Positions 1 to 7,973 of a stretch of DNA of 64,000 bases are shown here, piece by piece (the first letter of the stretch is position 1; every line of letters begins with the position of its first letter). The stretch lies in contig NZ_CP073696.1 of NCBI RefSeq assembly GCF_025264645.1, positions 5,332,001-5,396,000 on the forward strand, in the 5' to 3' direction. The position numbers and the translations under genes were made by a program. This stretch comes from Edaphobacter lichenicola (GTDB taxonomy: Bacteria > Acidobacteriota > Terriglobia > Terriglobales > Acidobacteriaceae). Under the pieces are notes generated by a model. The model was not told where the DNA came from and searched no databases. It worked only from the letters and a program-made list of their open reading frames with translations.

Positions 1-860
1 CCGGTAGCTCCTGCAGCTTTCAGCTTAGGAATTACCTCACGCACCAGCGCCTCATCAAGAATCGTGTTTAATGCCACCCATTCCTGATCGCTTAACTGTG
101 ACACTGTAGGCGAGTTCAACGCCGGCAGCACGCCGACGATCTCTTGCAGATCGCTTTTTCGCGCATTCAGCATAAGCCCTACGCGCCCCTGTGCTGCTAT
201 CGCTGCGTTCAGCATCAGTGAGATGTTTTCAATCTTCCGTCGTTTCCAGGAGTCCTTGTATGCGCTCTTGTTGGCAATGAGTTGCGTCTCGCTCTCCATC
301 AGCGTCTCGATAATCCGTAGCCGGTTTGCTCGTAAAGACGACCCGGTCTCTGTTACTTCAACAATTGCATCAGCCAATGTCGGTGGCTTTACCTCCGTCG
401 CGCCCCAGCTGAACTCCACCGTCACGGGAATCTTCTTCCCCGCGAAATACCGCTTCGTAAACTCAACTAACTCCGTGGCGATAATCTTACCCGCCAGGTC
501 TTCAGGCTTTTGGAAAGGAGAGTCTTCCGGGACAGCAAGCACCCACTTAACTTTTTGCCGGCTCTGTTTGGAATAAGTAAGACTCGTTACATATTCCACG
601 TCGGTCTGGTTCTCCAGCACCCAATCATTGCCGGTTAATCCAGCATCCAGCGCTCCATGTTCGACATAGCGCGCCATCTCCTGCGCCCGCACCAGCATGC
701 ACTCGATCTCCACATCGTCGATAGAAGGAAAGTAGCTTCTACCATTCGCGAAGATCCTCCAGCCTGCCCGTTCGAACAGCGCGATCGTAGCATCCTGCAG
801 GCTTCCCTTCGGAATTCCCAGCTTCAGCTTCTGCGATTCTTTTGATTGTGTTTCGGTCAC
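1..860 (-). CDS. hisG: ATP phosphoribosyltransferase (C-terminus cut by window edge)
   Basis: HisG catalyses the first step of histidine biosynthesis, condensing ATP with PRPP. The reverse strand reads from a GTG at 858-860 and stays open to the window edge. The N-terminus carries LGIPKGSLQDATIALFERAG, typical of the family, and the length already read (about 286 codons) fits the long form with a C-terminal ACT-like regulatory domain. The GTG overlaps the hisI stop as GTGA, so translation is probably coupled. It follows hisI behind the His-rich leader peptide and terminator. The true stop lies outside the window. The gene is clear, the start fairly clear. Confidence 0.9.
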   Translation of the reverse strand, partial: MTETQSKESQKLKLGIPKGSLQDATIALFERAGWRIFANGRSYFPSIDDVEIECMLVRAQEMARYVEHGALDAGLTGNDWVLENQTDVEYVTSLTYSKQSRQKVKWVLAVPEDSPFQKPEDLAGKIIATELVEFTKRYFAGKKIPVTVEFSWGATEVKPPTLADAIVEVTETGSSLRANRLRIIETLMESETQLIANKSAYKDSWKRRKIENISLMLNAAIAAQGRVGLMLNARKSDLQEIVGVLPALNSPTVSQLSDQEWVALNTILDEALVREVIPKLKAAGAT

Positions 861-1198
861 TTCGCCTCCATCGCAATGTTTTTCGTAAAGCAGCTCACCG
901 TACCCTCGTGGCATACCAAGCCGTCGCCTTCTACCTCGACTTTGAACAGCAAGGCATCGTTGTCGCAGTCAGTTGAAGCGTCGATCACTCGCAGACGATT
1001 GCCGCTGGACTCGCCCTTCATCCAGAGTTTCTGCCTCGTTCGGCTCCAGAACGTGACATATCCAGTCTCGAGTGTCTTCGCATAACTCACTTCGTTTAGA
1101 AATCCGAGCATCAATATCTCGCCCGTCTTTGCATCCTGCACCATGCCCGGAACGAGGCCATCCATCTTCGCAAAATCAATCTTTACTGCATCGCTCAT
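857..1198 (-). CDS. hisI: Phosphoribosyl-AMP cyclohydrolase
   Basis: Cytosolic enzyme that opens the purine ring of PR-AMP in histidine biosynthesis. The 113-residue protein shows the family signatures WMKGESSGNRLRV, DCDNDALLFKVE and the downstream CH...C cluster (CHEGTVSCF) that with the Asp-rich motif binds the metals. It is the stand-alone HisI without a HisE domain. I chose the ATG at 1196-1198 because GGAGAGGT lies five bases upstream (1203-1210); an in-frame GTG at 1225 would add nine residues but has no comparable site. It overlaps hisG by GTGA and lies about 30 nt behind an intrinsic terminator, so its expression probably depends on readthrough of that terminator. Confidence 0.93.
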   Translation of the reverse strand: MSDAVKIDFAKMDGLVPGMVQDAKTGEILMLGFLNEVSYAKTLETGYVTFWSRTRQKLWMKGESSGNRLRVIDASTDCDNDALLFKVEVEGDGLVCHEGTVSCFTKNIAMEAK

Positions 1199-1227
1199 TC
1201 GTACCTCTCCAGTCGTCATCGTCACGC

Positions 1228-1269
1228 AAGAAAAAGGCCCGCTCGCGGTGTGCGCGTCAGCGGGCCTTT
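1228..1269 (-). terminator. Intrinsic terminator / candidate his attenuator
   Basis: On the minus strand AAAGGCCCGCT (1259-1269) pairs perfectly with AGCGGGCCTTT (1233-1243) around a 15-nt loop and is followed by TTTTTCTT (1228-1235). It lies between a His-rich leader ORF and the hisI start, so it would stop transcription before hisI unless an alternative fold forms. A CGGGC within the His codons (1348-1352) is complementary to GCCCG in the 5' arm. I could not derive a complete antiterminator by eye. Confidence 0.85.
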
Positions 1270-1291
1270 CGAAATCCTGAGTGAGCCGTTG

Positions 1292-1375
1292 TTACTTAGC
1301 CATACAGGACACAACCGCCGACACGCTCTCCGCGTGATGATGGGTATGCCCGTGATGGAGATGTAGCTTGCTCAT
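1292..1375 (-). CDS. Histidine operon leader peptide (27 aa)
   Basis: This 27-codon ORF begins MSKLHLHHGHTHHH and ends VVSCMAK. Seven of residues 5-14 are His (five CAT and two CAC codons, 1334-1363). It is followed within 25 nt by a strong intrinsic terminator and then hisI-hisG. That order (promoter, His-codon run, terminator, his genes) is the classical layout of ribosome-mediated attenuation, as in the enterobacterial hisL leader. There is no obvious ribosome-binding site; the predicted promoter places the RNA 5' end within a few bases of the ATG, so the peptide may be translated from a nearly leaderless mRNA. The alternative, a metal-binding microprotein, is less likely given the context. 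Confidence 0.75.
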   Translation of the reverse strand: MSKLHLHHGHTHHHAESVSAVVSCMAK

Positions 1376-1384
1376 GACAACTTT

Positions 1385-1413
1385 AGGGTAGCTTTCGAGC
1401 ATCGAGAAGTCAA
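1385..1413 (-). promoter_or_regulatory. Promoter of the his leader and hisIG
   Basis: Minus-strand -35 TTGACT (1408-1413), 17-bp spacer and -10 TACCCT (1385-1390). The expected start of transcription is around 1377-1379, only a few bases before the leader ATG at 1375. Confidence 0.6.
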
Positions 1414-1472
1414 CCTGCCCAATTTGTGAGCAAGGAGAACTTTCAGAATCGGGAGCGCAGAGTACAGATTGC

Positions 1473-1501
1473 TTGACGCATTCTGCGTACTCTCGTACTC
1501 T
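1473..1501 (+). promoter_or_regulatory. Promoter of the helix-hairpin-helix gene
   Basis: TTGACG (1473-1478), 17-bp spacer, TACTCT (1496-1501). It gives a leader of about 35 nt before the ATG at 1541 and is divergent from the his promoter about 60 bp away. Confidence 0.6.
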
Positions 1502-1540
1502 TCCGCTGTAAAGTCCATAGCCAATAAAAGGAGACCTACG

Positions 1541-1861
1541 ATGCTCGATCTTCGCCACAAACTTCTCTCTGCCGCGCTTCTGCTTGCAGCAATTCCAGCC
1601 TTAGCGCCACGAGCCGCCGTTGCCCAAACTGCAAAACCTGCCGCAGCCTCCGCTGCTGCCTCTGCTGCGCCGCTCGACATTAACACCGCATCCGCCGACC
1701 AACTCAAGGCATTCAATGGCATCGGCGATGCCTACGCAAAACGCATCATCGATGGTCGTCCGTACACTGCGAAGAACCAACTCGTTACCCGTGGCATTCT
1801 CCCGCAGGCAACATACAACAAGATCAAAGACCAGATTATCGCCAGCCACCCAAAGAAATAG
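1541..1861 (+). CDS. Secreted ComEA-like helix-hairpin-helix protein
   Basis: The 106-residue protein has an N-terminal signal peptide (hydrophobic stretch about residues 10-28, then AQTAKP), an Ala-rich linker, and a helix-hairpin-helix unit: LDINTASADQLKAFNGIGDAYAKRIID, with a second GILPQATYNKIKD. This is the ComEA/HhH fold, which binds DNA backbone non-specifically; in competent bacteria ComEA captures DNA outside the cytoplasmic membrane. Start: ATG at 1541 with AAAGGAGA at 1526-1533. No other competence gene is nearby, so a role in DNA uptake is possible but not shown; such short HhH proteins are often stand-alone. Confidence 0.8.
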   Translation: MLDLRHKLLSAALLLAAIPALAPRAAVAQTAKPAAASAAASAAPLDINTASADQLKAFNGIGDAYAKRIIDGRPYTAKNQLVTRGILPQATYNKIKDQIIASHPKK

Positions 1862-1888
1862 CCAGCAACGGTTTAAATTTATTCAAAC

Positions 1889-1914
1889 GGGCATCCAGGT
1901 AAGGATGCCCTTCT
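1889..1914 (+). terminator. Terminator after the HhH gene
   Basis: GGGCATCC (1889-1896) pairs with GGATGCCC (1903-1910) and is followed by TTCTC. The U-run is modest. Confidence 0.6.
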
Positions 1915-1987
1915 CATTTGAATAACTTACTCGTATATCAGACAGCGCTGCTACCATCTCAGCAACTGGCATCTCAGTAACTGTCCT

Positions 1988-4600
1988 ATGCCTTACAAAT
2001 CCGCGCGCCTTCAATATTTCTGTCTCGCCGTGGTAGCCGCGCTTGCACTGTTGCATGCGTACGGCGGCGCAATTCTGAACTATAACGTCTTCGCACATGG
2101 CGACACGCTCGTTCGTTTTCCCTTCAACAGCGGCTATCCGCAGGAAAATATTGCAGGTGACAGCAAAGAGACTCGTGCCGCTGGCCTCCAGCGATCTGAC
2201 ACCATCGTCTCCATCAATGGCCAACCCTACACCGGGCGCAAGGTCGCTCTGAATCAGATTCGCCACTCTTCGCCGGGCGATCCAATGGCGGTTACTTATC
2301 GCCGTGGTCCTAGTTCGCCGATCCAAACCACGACTATTCGCCTCGCTGCTGTCCATCCTGAAAAGCGCTCTGCATTTGCAATAGCGGCCGGACTCACGCT
2401 CGCCGTGCTGCCCTTTCTATGTCTCCTCATTGGGCTTTGGGTGGTCTTCGCACGCCCTCGCAATCCGCATGCCTGGCTCATCTTAGGCATCCTCAGTTAC
2501 TTCGACCCGCTTTTTGTCGACGTCACCCTCATTACGAACACGTTCGTCCAACCGTTTGCTTTCTTCTGGAACATCGCGGCTCAGACTGCTATGCCGCTTT
2601 GCCTTATGTTCTTCGGTGTCTATTTTCCCGAGCGCTCGCCTTTAGATGTGAAGCTTCCGTGGGTCAAATGGCTGATTGCCATTCCTATCCTTCTCCTCGT
2701 TCCCTTTGATTTCTTCTTCTCCTATGGAGATATGTGGGATTTCAGCGTGATTCATCGGTTTTTGCCTTACACCTATGCCATCAACACGACCGAAAATCTA
2801 CTCAGTTCCGCTGGAATTTCGTGGTTCTTCCTTACTCTTTTCCCCAAAATCTCGCAGGCTACCGGGGATGCACGCCGTCGCCTCCGTGTCCTGTACTTCG
2901 GGACATCCATTGGCCTTACGCCCTTCTTCATTCTTGTCATCATTTCCATCTATCGGCACACAGATTTAGGTCAGGACATCCCGCAGTGGATTAACCTCTC
3001 GGTATACCTGATCCTGCTTCTCTTTCCGCTCTCCCTTGCTTACGCTGTCATCGTCCAGCGAGCGATGGATGTCAGCATCCTCATCCGCCAGGGCTCCCGA
3101 TACGCCTTCGCCCGTCAATCGCTCATCACCATACGAGTTCTCCTTGGAATATGGCTGGCCCTGTCGTTGAAAGACTTCCTCTCTCACCCCGGTCCTCAGC
3201 GCAACATCGATATTGTTCGCATGGTAGGCATCGTTGTCGTCTTTTTCGCCTTCCGCTTCATCCTCTCCGAACGCCTACAGCAAAAGATCGACCAGCGATT
3301 CTTCCGCGAGGCTTATTCCACCGAGCAACTTCTCTCGGAACTCTCCGATGAGGCGCGAAATTTTACCGAAGTAACACCTCTTCTCGAAACCATCACGCGC
3401 CGCCTCGGAGAGACACTCCACATCGACCGTATCGCGGTCTTCCTCCGTAGCGGTGAGACCTTCAAGCTGCAGCTTGCCACCGGCCCCCCGATGATCCCAA
3501 GTGCCGCGCAGATTTTTTCCCTGCCTGCTGCATCAACCACAATCACAACCCTCACCCGCAATACGACCCCAGCCAACGTCTATCGCGACGACCCATCCAG
3601 TTGGCTTGTGAATGCCAGCGACGCCGAACGTACTGCCCTCGCCGACCTCTCTACGGAACTCCTTGTCCCGCTTCCTGGCCGCAGTCGTCTTGCCGGCGTA
3701 ATCGCTCTTGGACCCAAGCGCTCTGAAGAACCCTATAGTAAGACCGACCGACAACTGCTTCAGACCATCGCTTCACAGACAGGCCTAGCTCTAGAAAATG
3801 CTGAACTCCTTGAAACCCTCACCACCGAAGTCGCACAGCGCGAGCGAATCTCTCGCGAGATCGAAATCGCCCGTGAGGTTCAGGAGCGACTCTTCCCGCA
3901 GGTATACCCAAATGTTCCGGGTGTCGACCTTGCCGGCTTCTGCCGACCTGCTCAGGTCGTTGGCGGCGACTACTTCGATTTTTTTCTTCTTCCTTCAAAT
4001 CCGCCCAAGAAACCTCATTTGGCCCTCGCTCTCGGGGATATCTCTGGCAAGGGCATCTCTGCTGCGCTTCTCATGGCCAGCCTGCGCGCCAGTCTTCGCA
4101 GCATTGCCGGCCTGCAGCAGGGAGATCTCGCCGCTCTCATATCCAATGTCAATAACCTGGTCTACGAGTCCTCCACGACCAATCGTTACGCCACATTCTT
4201 TTACGCCGAATTCGATCCCGTCTCCCGTCTCCTGACTTACGTCAACGCTGGCCACAATCCTCCTTACGTCCTGCGCCATTCTCAGGCCATCGCCCTCGAA
4301 CCTACGGGAACGGTTATCGGCCTACTTCCCGACGCGGAATACGCCCAAGCCACCATTCAGCTCGAATCAGGCGATGTTCTCGTTGCATTCACCGACGGCA
4401 TCTCCGAGGCTATGAACCACGACAAGGAGGAATGGGGGGAGAATCGAATGATCGCTACCGCCAATCGAGTCCTTGACCAGCCGGGCTGCACCCCCTCCGC
4501 CCAGCAAATCCTCACATGCATCTTCGATGCGGCAGACAAGTTCACTGCCGGCGCACCGCAGCACGACGACATGACCCTACTTATCTGTGCCGTAAGCTAG
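1988..4600 (+). CDS. Membrane PP2C/SpoIIE-type serine phosphatase with PDZ-like and GAF domains
   Basis: An 870-residue RsbU-like phosphatase. One N-terminal membrane segment (residues 10-30) is followed by a PDZ-like domain (about 55-115, RSDTIVSINGQPYTG), a block of about seven membrane segments (about 125-430), a GAF domain (about 450-620) and a C-terminal SpoIIE phosphatase (about 640-868). The phosphatase keeps its acidic metal-binding motifs: VVGGDYFDFF, LGDISGKGISAALL, FTDGISEA and PQHDDMTLL. Family members dephosphorylate anti-sigma-factor antagonists in partner-switching stress responses. No anti-sigma or STAS gene is adjacent, so its partner is unknown. The ATG at 1988 has no good ribosome-binding site. 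A short direct repeat (CATCTCAGYAACTG, two copies at 1954-1983) precedes it. Confidence 0.87.
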   Translation: MPYKSARLQYFCLAVVAALALLHAYGGAILNYNVFAHGDTLVRFPFNSGYPQENIAGDSKETRAAGLQRSDTIVSINGQPYTGRKVALNQIRHSSPGDPMAVTYRRGPSSPIQTTTIRLAAVHPEKRSAFAIAAGLTLAVLPFLCLLIGLWVVFARPRNPHAWLILGILSYFDPLFVDVTLITNTFVQPFAFFWNIAAQTAMPLCLMFFGVYFPERSPLDVKLPWVKWLIAIPILLLVPFDFFFSYGDMWDFSVIHRFLPYTYAINTTENLLSSAGISWFFLTLFPKISQATGDARRRLRVLYFGTSIGLTPFFILVIISIYRHTDLGQDIPQWINLSVYLILLLFPLSLAYAVIVQRAMDVSILIRQGSRYAFARQSLITIRVLLGIWLALSLKDFLSHPGPQRNIDIVRMVGIVVVFFAFRFILSERLQQKIDQRFFREAYSTEQLLSELSDEARNFTEVTPLLETITRRLGETLHIDRIAVFLRSGETFKLQLATGPPMIPSAAQIFSLPAASTTITTLTRNTTPANVYRDDPSSWLVNASDAERTALADLSTELLVPLPGRSRLAGVIALGPKRSEEPYSKTDRQLLQTIASQTGLALENAELLETLTTEVAQRERISREIEIAREVQERLFPQVYPNVPGVDLAGFCRPAQVVGGDYFDFFLLPSNPPKKPHLALALGDISGKGISAALLMASLRASLRSIAGLQQGDLAALISNVNNLVYESSTTNRYATFFYAEFDPVSRLLTYVNAGHNPPYVLRHSQAIALEPTGTVIGLLPDAEYAQATIQLESGDVLVAFTDGISEAMNHDKEEWGENRMIATANRVLDQPGCTPSAQQILTCIFDAADKFTAGAPQHDDMTLLICAVS

Positions 4601-4746
4601 AGCCTGCGCATGATTGGCCGCAACTCAGCTACTCCCACAATTTAGCCATATTCTCACTCAACTCCGCCGCTGTCTGTACGGTGAAATCGGTTAGAGTGAC
4701 TGATAGCAGTGTTCCAACCCGAAATGTGTTCGTGAGCCGACGGTCA

Positions 4747-5487
4747 ATGTTCGACAAATTATTCCATCGCGCCCGTCTCTCCGGTCATCTCTTTGCAGTC
4801 GCTGCAGTTTTAGCAACCCTCACTGGCTGCCAAGCCATCAGCTCCGCTCCGCAATCGCAGCTTCGTATCATCGCTGCCTCTGCTGATACCCCCGGCTTCG
4901 ACCTTTATCGGGGCTCTGCGGCCGTTGCCTTCAACCTGGACTTCGGTACCGTCACCTCATACGTTCCGCAAACGCCTGGTATTGATACGATCAGCGCCGA
5001 AACCGCCGGCACCAGGCAGGTCCTTTCCTCCTCGAAGGTCACGTTGGCCGCCTCGACCCAATACACCGTACTGATCGGCAGCTCTGCCTCCAGTCTCCAG
5101 CAACTTGTTCTCGTCGACCAGAGTCAGCCGGCCCCTCCAGGGCAGATGGCGCTTCGCGTCATCGACCAGGCCACTCATGTCGGCGCCGTGGACATCTATC
5201 TCGTTCCAGCCGGCCAGAAACTCACTGCCGTCACCCCTCTAATCACTGGTGTCCTATTCGGTGCTAATACCGGCTATCTCAATATCTCGACCGGCACATA
5301 TACCATCGTTATGGTCCCCACCGGCGCTGCTCCCATCAGCGCCACCGCTGCTGCCTACACCGGACCCCAGATCAACTACTCTGCAGGCTCTGCTCGCACC
5401 GTCATTCTCATTGATCAACAGCCCGTTACCACTTCTGGACTTCAAGTAATTACCGCCGACGACTACACTCCCGCCGCCGCAAACTGA
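4747..5487 (+). CDS. DUF4397 lipoprotein
   Basis: The 246-residue protein has a lipoprotein signal peptide ending in the lipobox LTGC and two successive DUF4397-type beta domains (about 40-130 and 135-240), with GFDLYRG and GAVDIYLVP marking equivalent strands. DUF4397 proteins are secreted or surface lipoproteins common in Acidobacteriota; their role is unknown. I chose the ATG at 4747, which places the signal peptide at the N-terminus; in-frame GTG codons around 4727-4733 are alternatives. The frame stays open beyond the TGA for 52 more codons (see the relic at 5488-5646). Confidence 0.78.
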   Translation: MFDKLFHRARLSGHLFAVAAVLATLTGCQAISSAPQSQLRIIAASADTPGFDLYRGSAAVAFNLDFGTVTSYVPQTPGIDTISAETAGTRQVLSSSKVTLAASTQYTVLIGSSASSLQQLVLVDQSQPAPPGQMALRVIDQATHVGAVDIYLVPAGQKLTAVTPLITGVLFGANTGYLNISTGTYTIVMVPTGAAPISATAAAYTGPQINYSAGSARTVILIDQQPVTTSGLQVITADDYTPAAAN

Positions 5488-5646
5488 TCAGCGGCGCAGC
5501 AGAAGCCCATCGGCCAAGGCGTGCAGAGCGGCCAACTCACCGCCGGCGGCCACCTCACCAAATCCGACCGCGAGGCCCTGCACCAACAGCAGAACCAGAA
5601 GTCACGTCGCATCTACCGCGGCAAGCAAAACGGCAAAGCGCGTTGA
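5488..5646 (+). pseudogene. Relic of an SGQLT-repeat secreted protein
   Basis: Directly after the stop of the DUF4397 gene, in the same frame, 52 codons read IGQGVQSGQLTAGGHLTKSD then HQQQNQKSRRIYRGKQNGK and a stop. From memory this resembles a family of small secreted acidobacterial proteins in which a GxxSGQLTxGE unit and a NGGHLTxxE...QQQN...IY unit are separated by about 25 residues. Here the two are fused at the AGG, as if the middle had been deleted, and the N-terminus with its signal peptide is gone. There is no start codon or ribosome-binding site. Decayed gene is my preferred reading. Confidence 0.45.
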
Positions 5647-5728
5647 CGTCCGGCGCAACAAGAACTGGTCTCACTAGATCGTTGAAAGCTGAACAAGTCC
5701 GATTTGATTCTCTCAATGCAGCAAGCAG

Positions 5729-5759
5729 AAGGGCCGCCAAAAAATATTTGGCGGCCCTT
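5729..5759. terminator. Bidirectional terminator before ahcY 3' end
   Basis: AAGGGCCGCCAAA (5729-5741) pairs with TTTGGCGGCCCTT (5747-5759). It lies between converging genes and can serve ahcY on the minus strand as well as the plus-strand gene. Confidence 0.8.
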
Positions 5760-5779
5760 CCGTGTCTCTCGTTCAACTT

Positions 5780-7228
5780 TTAGTACCGATAATGGTCTGC
5801 TTTGTAGGGCCCATCCACCGGAACGCTCAAATAATCGGCCTGCTTCTTCGACAGCGTCGTCAACTTCACGCCAATCTTTTCAAGGTGGAGTCGTGCCACT
5901 TCTTCATCCAGCTTTTTCGGCAGAATGTAAATTCCGATCTTGTACTTGTCCTTGTTCTTCCACAGATCGAGCTGCGCGAGGGTCTGGTTCGCAAAGCTGT
6001 TTGACATCACGAAGCTCGGATGTCCAGTTGCGCAACCCAAGTTCACCAGACGGCCCTCAGCAAGAATGAAGATACTGCTGCCGCTCTCGAACGTGTACTT
6101 GTCCACCTGAGGCTTGATGTTTAGCTTCTTCACGCCCTTCAGCGCGTTCAGCGGCTCCATTTGAATTTCGTTGTCAAAGTGGCCGATGTTGCACACAATC
6201 GCCTGATCCTTCATCAGCTTCATGTGCTCCACAGTGATGATATCTACGTTGCCCGTGCAGGTTACATAGATATCGCCGCGACCAAGAGTCTCCTCGATCG
6301 TCGTGACCTCATAACCCTCCATGGCAGCCTGCAGCGCATTGATCGGGTCGATCTCGGTCACAACCACGCGAGCACCAAGCCCGCGCAGTGAAGCCGCCGA
6401 ACCCTTGCCCACATCGCCATAGCCGCAAACGACAGCAACCTTCCCCGCAATCATCACATCGGTCGCGCGCTTGATGCCATCCACCAGCGACTCACGGCAG
6501 CCGTACAAGTTGTCGAACTTCGACTTCGTCACCGAGTCGTTGACGTTGATCGCAGGCACGAGCAGCGTGCCCTTCTCCAACATCTTGTACAGCCGGTGAA
6601 CTCCGGTCGTCGTCTCTTCCGAAACACCACGCCACTCCTTGGCAACATCCTGCCAGCGCGTCGGATGCTCCGCATGCACCTTCTTCAAGAGAGTTTTGAT
6701 CACATCTTCTTCGGTCGAACTCGAAGGCGAATCCACCCACTTATCGCCCTTCTCCATCTCCACACCCTTGTGAATCAGCAGCGTCACATCACCGCCGTCA
6801 TCAATCACAAGTTGCGGCCCAAGTAGTCCACCCTTACCGTCAGGGAATTTCAGCGACTCGTTCGTGCACCACCAGAACTCCTCCAGCGTCTCACCCTTCC
6901 ACGCGAACACGGAAACGCCTGCGGCAGCAATTGCCGCCGCTGCATGGTCCTGGGTCGAGAAGATGTTGCAGCTTGCCCAGCGCACGTTCGCGCCCAACGC
7001 AACCATCGTCTCAATGAGCACGGCTGTTTGAATCGTCATATGTAGCGAGCCTGTCACCCGAACGCCCGCCAACGGCTTGCCCGCAGCATACTTGTTGCGG
7101 ATCGACATCAACCCTGGCATCTCCTGCTCGGCGATATCAATCTCCTTACGGCCAAACTCTGCCAGAGAGATATCGGCCACCTTGTATTGCGGGGCTGCTG
7201 CTGCTTGATCAATCGTCGCTGTCGCCAT
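5780..7228 (-). CDS. ahcY: Adenosylhomocysteinase
   Basis: AhcY reversibly hydrolyses S-adenosylhomocysteine to adenosine and homocysteine, removing the by-product of SAM-dependent methylation. The 482-residue cytosolic protein is full length. It has the substrate-binding N-terminal domain (VTGSLHMTIQTAVLIETM, NIFSTQDHAAAA), the Rossmann motif VVCGYGDVGKGSA near residue 270, HFDNEIQM, and the conserved C-terminal DGPYKADHYRY. The ATG at 7226-7228 has GAGGTG five bases upstream. The gene lies about 3.5 kb from metK, the other half of the SAM cycle, with the Ada gene between them. I saw no SAH riboswitch consensus upstream. Confidence 0.97.
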   Translation of the reverse strand: MATATIDQAAAAPQYKVADISLAEFGRKEIDIAEQEMPGLMSIRNKYAAGKPLAGVRVTGSLHMTIQTAVLIETMVALGANVRWASCNIFSTQDHAAAAIAAAGVSVFAWKGETLEEFWWCTNESLKFPDGKGGLLGPQLVIDDGGDVTLLIHKGVEMEKGDKWVDSPSSSTEEDVIKTLLKKVHAEHPTRWQDVAKEWRGVSEETTTGVHRLYKMLEKGTLLVPAINVNDSVTKSKFDNLYGCRESLVDGIKRATDVMIAGKVAVVCGYGDVGKGSAASLRGLGARVVVTEIDPINALQAAMEGYEVTTIEETLGRGDIYVTCTGNVDIITVEHMKLMKDQAIVCNIGHFDNEIQMEPLNALKGVKKLNIKPQVDKYTFESGSSIFILAEGRLVNLGCATGHPSFVMSNSFANQTLAQLDLWKNKDKYKIGIYILPKKLDEEVARLHLEKIGVKLTTLSKKQADYLSVPVDGPYKADHYRY

Positions 7229-7604
7229 TCGTCACCTCGTCTCAAATTTCTAAAATCGTTGCAAGTTATCCAAGAATACCAGTATGCCTCGTTGTTCCGG
7301 CACCTTTACTTGGGAGCGTTTCAACAAACTCATCTATTTTCAAGCACATCAAAGAACCATTTTCTGAGTGCGAAACACATTCTTACGCAGCATTTCAACT
7401 TGCTACGACCACTAGCCTGCACTTCCGTTCCTCTGGTTATAGCCAACCGGGGCTTCTCTGGCCCGATCCTTCAAACGAATAGTACTGATATCCCTAGTAA
7501 AACCGTCCGGCAGAAAAAATCATTGCCACCTGGCAAGCCCCGTCACTCCTCCAGTTTCTTCAAGTGAAGCGCGCCCATTCACTTTTGTGTTGTGCCCATC
7601 ACTT
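7229..7604. other. Gap upstream of ahcY
   Basis: This 376-nt stretch has no convincing gene. On the minus strand TTGCC-AGGT-GGCAA followed by a T6 run (about 7515-7538) may end the small membrane-protein gene upstream. I checked the rest for SAH and SAM riboswitch consensus elements on the minus strand and found none. The ahcY promoter is presumably here but I cannot place it. Confidence 0.4.
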
Positions 7605-7913
7605 CTAACCTTTAGGTGTTGAGCTATCCCTGTGAGCAGGCGGTATCACCTGCACTCGCTTCGACTCGCGGTGCGACTGCCACCCCGCAATCGCCATGAG
7701 CAGAAAAAATCCCGCGAATCCTATTGCGATTCCCAGTGCCGCGACAACGCCAAGCCCCGTGACCCAAATGGGATCTGTCTTATCCGCGAAATAAACAAAG
7801 GCTGCAACGATATCCGCCAGCGCCAGGCCCAGAGAAATCAGGAGGACACTGACACTTGCTACGAGCCATCGCTTAAAGCCATCGGGCATTACATGACTCG
7901 TTGCAGCACTCAT
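7605..7913 (-). CDS. Small membrane protein, unknown function
   Basis: A 102-residue protein with two or three predicted membrane segments: about residues 15-40 (LVASVSVLLISLGLALADIV), a short loop, and about 48-75 (VTGLGVVAALGIAIGFAGFF). The tail is Arg/Lys-rich (HRESKR). I recognise no family and no catalytic motif. It lies about 60 nt downstream of the ada-like gene on the same strand and could be co-transcribed with it. The ATG at 7911-7913 has only a weak upstream purine stretch. Confidence 0.55.
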   Translation of the reverse strand: MSAATSHVMPDGFKRWLVASVSVLLISLGLALADIVAAFVYFADKTDPIWVTGLGVVAALGIAIGFAGFFLLMAIAGWQSHRESKRVQVIPPAHRDSSTPKG

Positions 7914-7973
7914 TCTCGGTTAACACCCATCCTCACCAATCCGCTTAGCTGCATGCCGCAGCCTATCACGGCG

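Noticed and set aside
7187..7567. 126-codon plus-strand frame upstream of ahcY
   Set aside because: It begins inside ahcY, has irregular composition and no ribosome-binding site; treated as non-coding.
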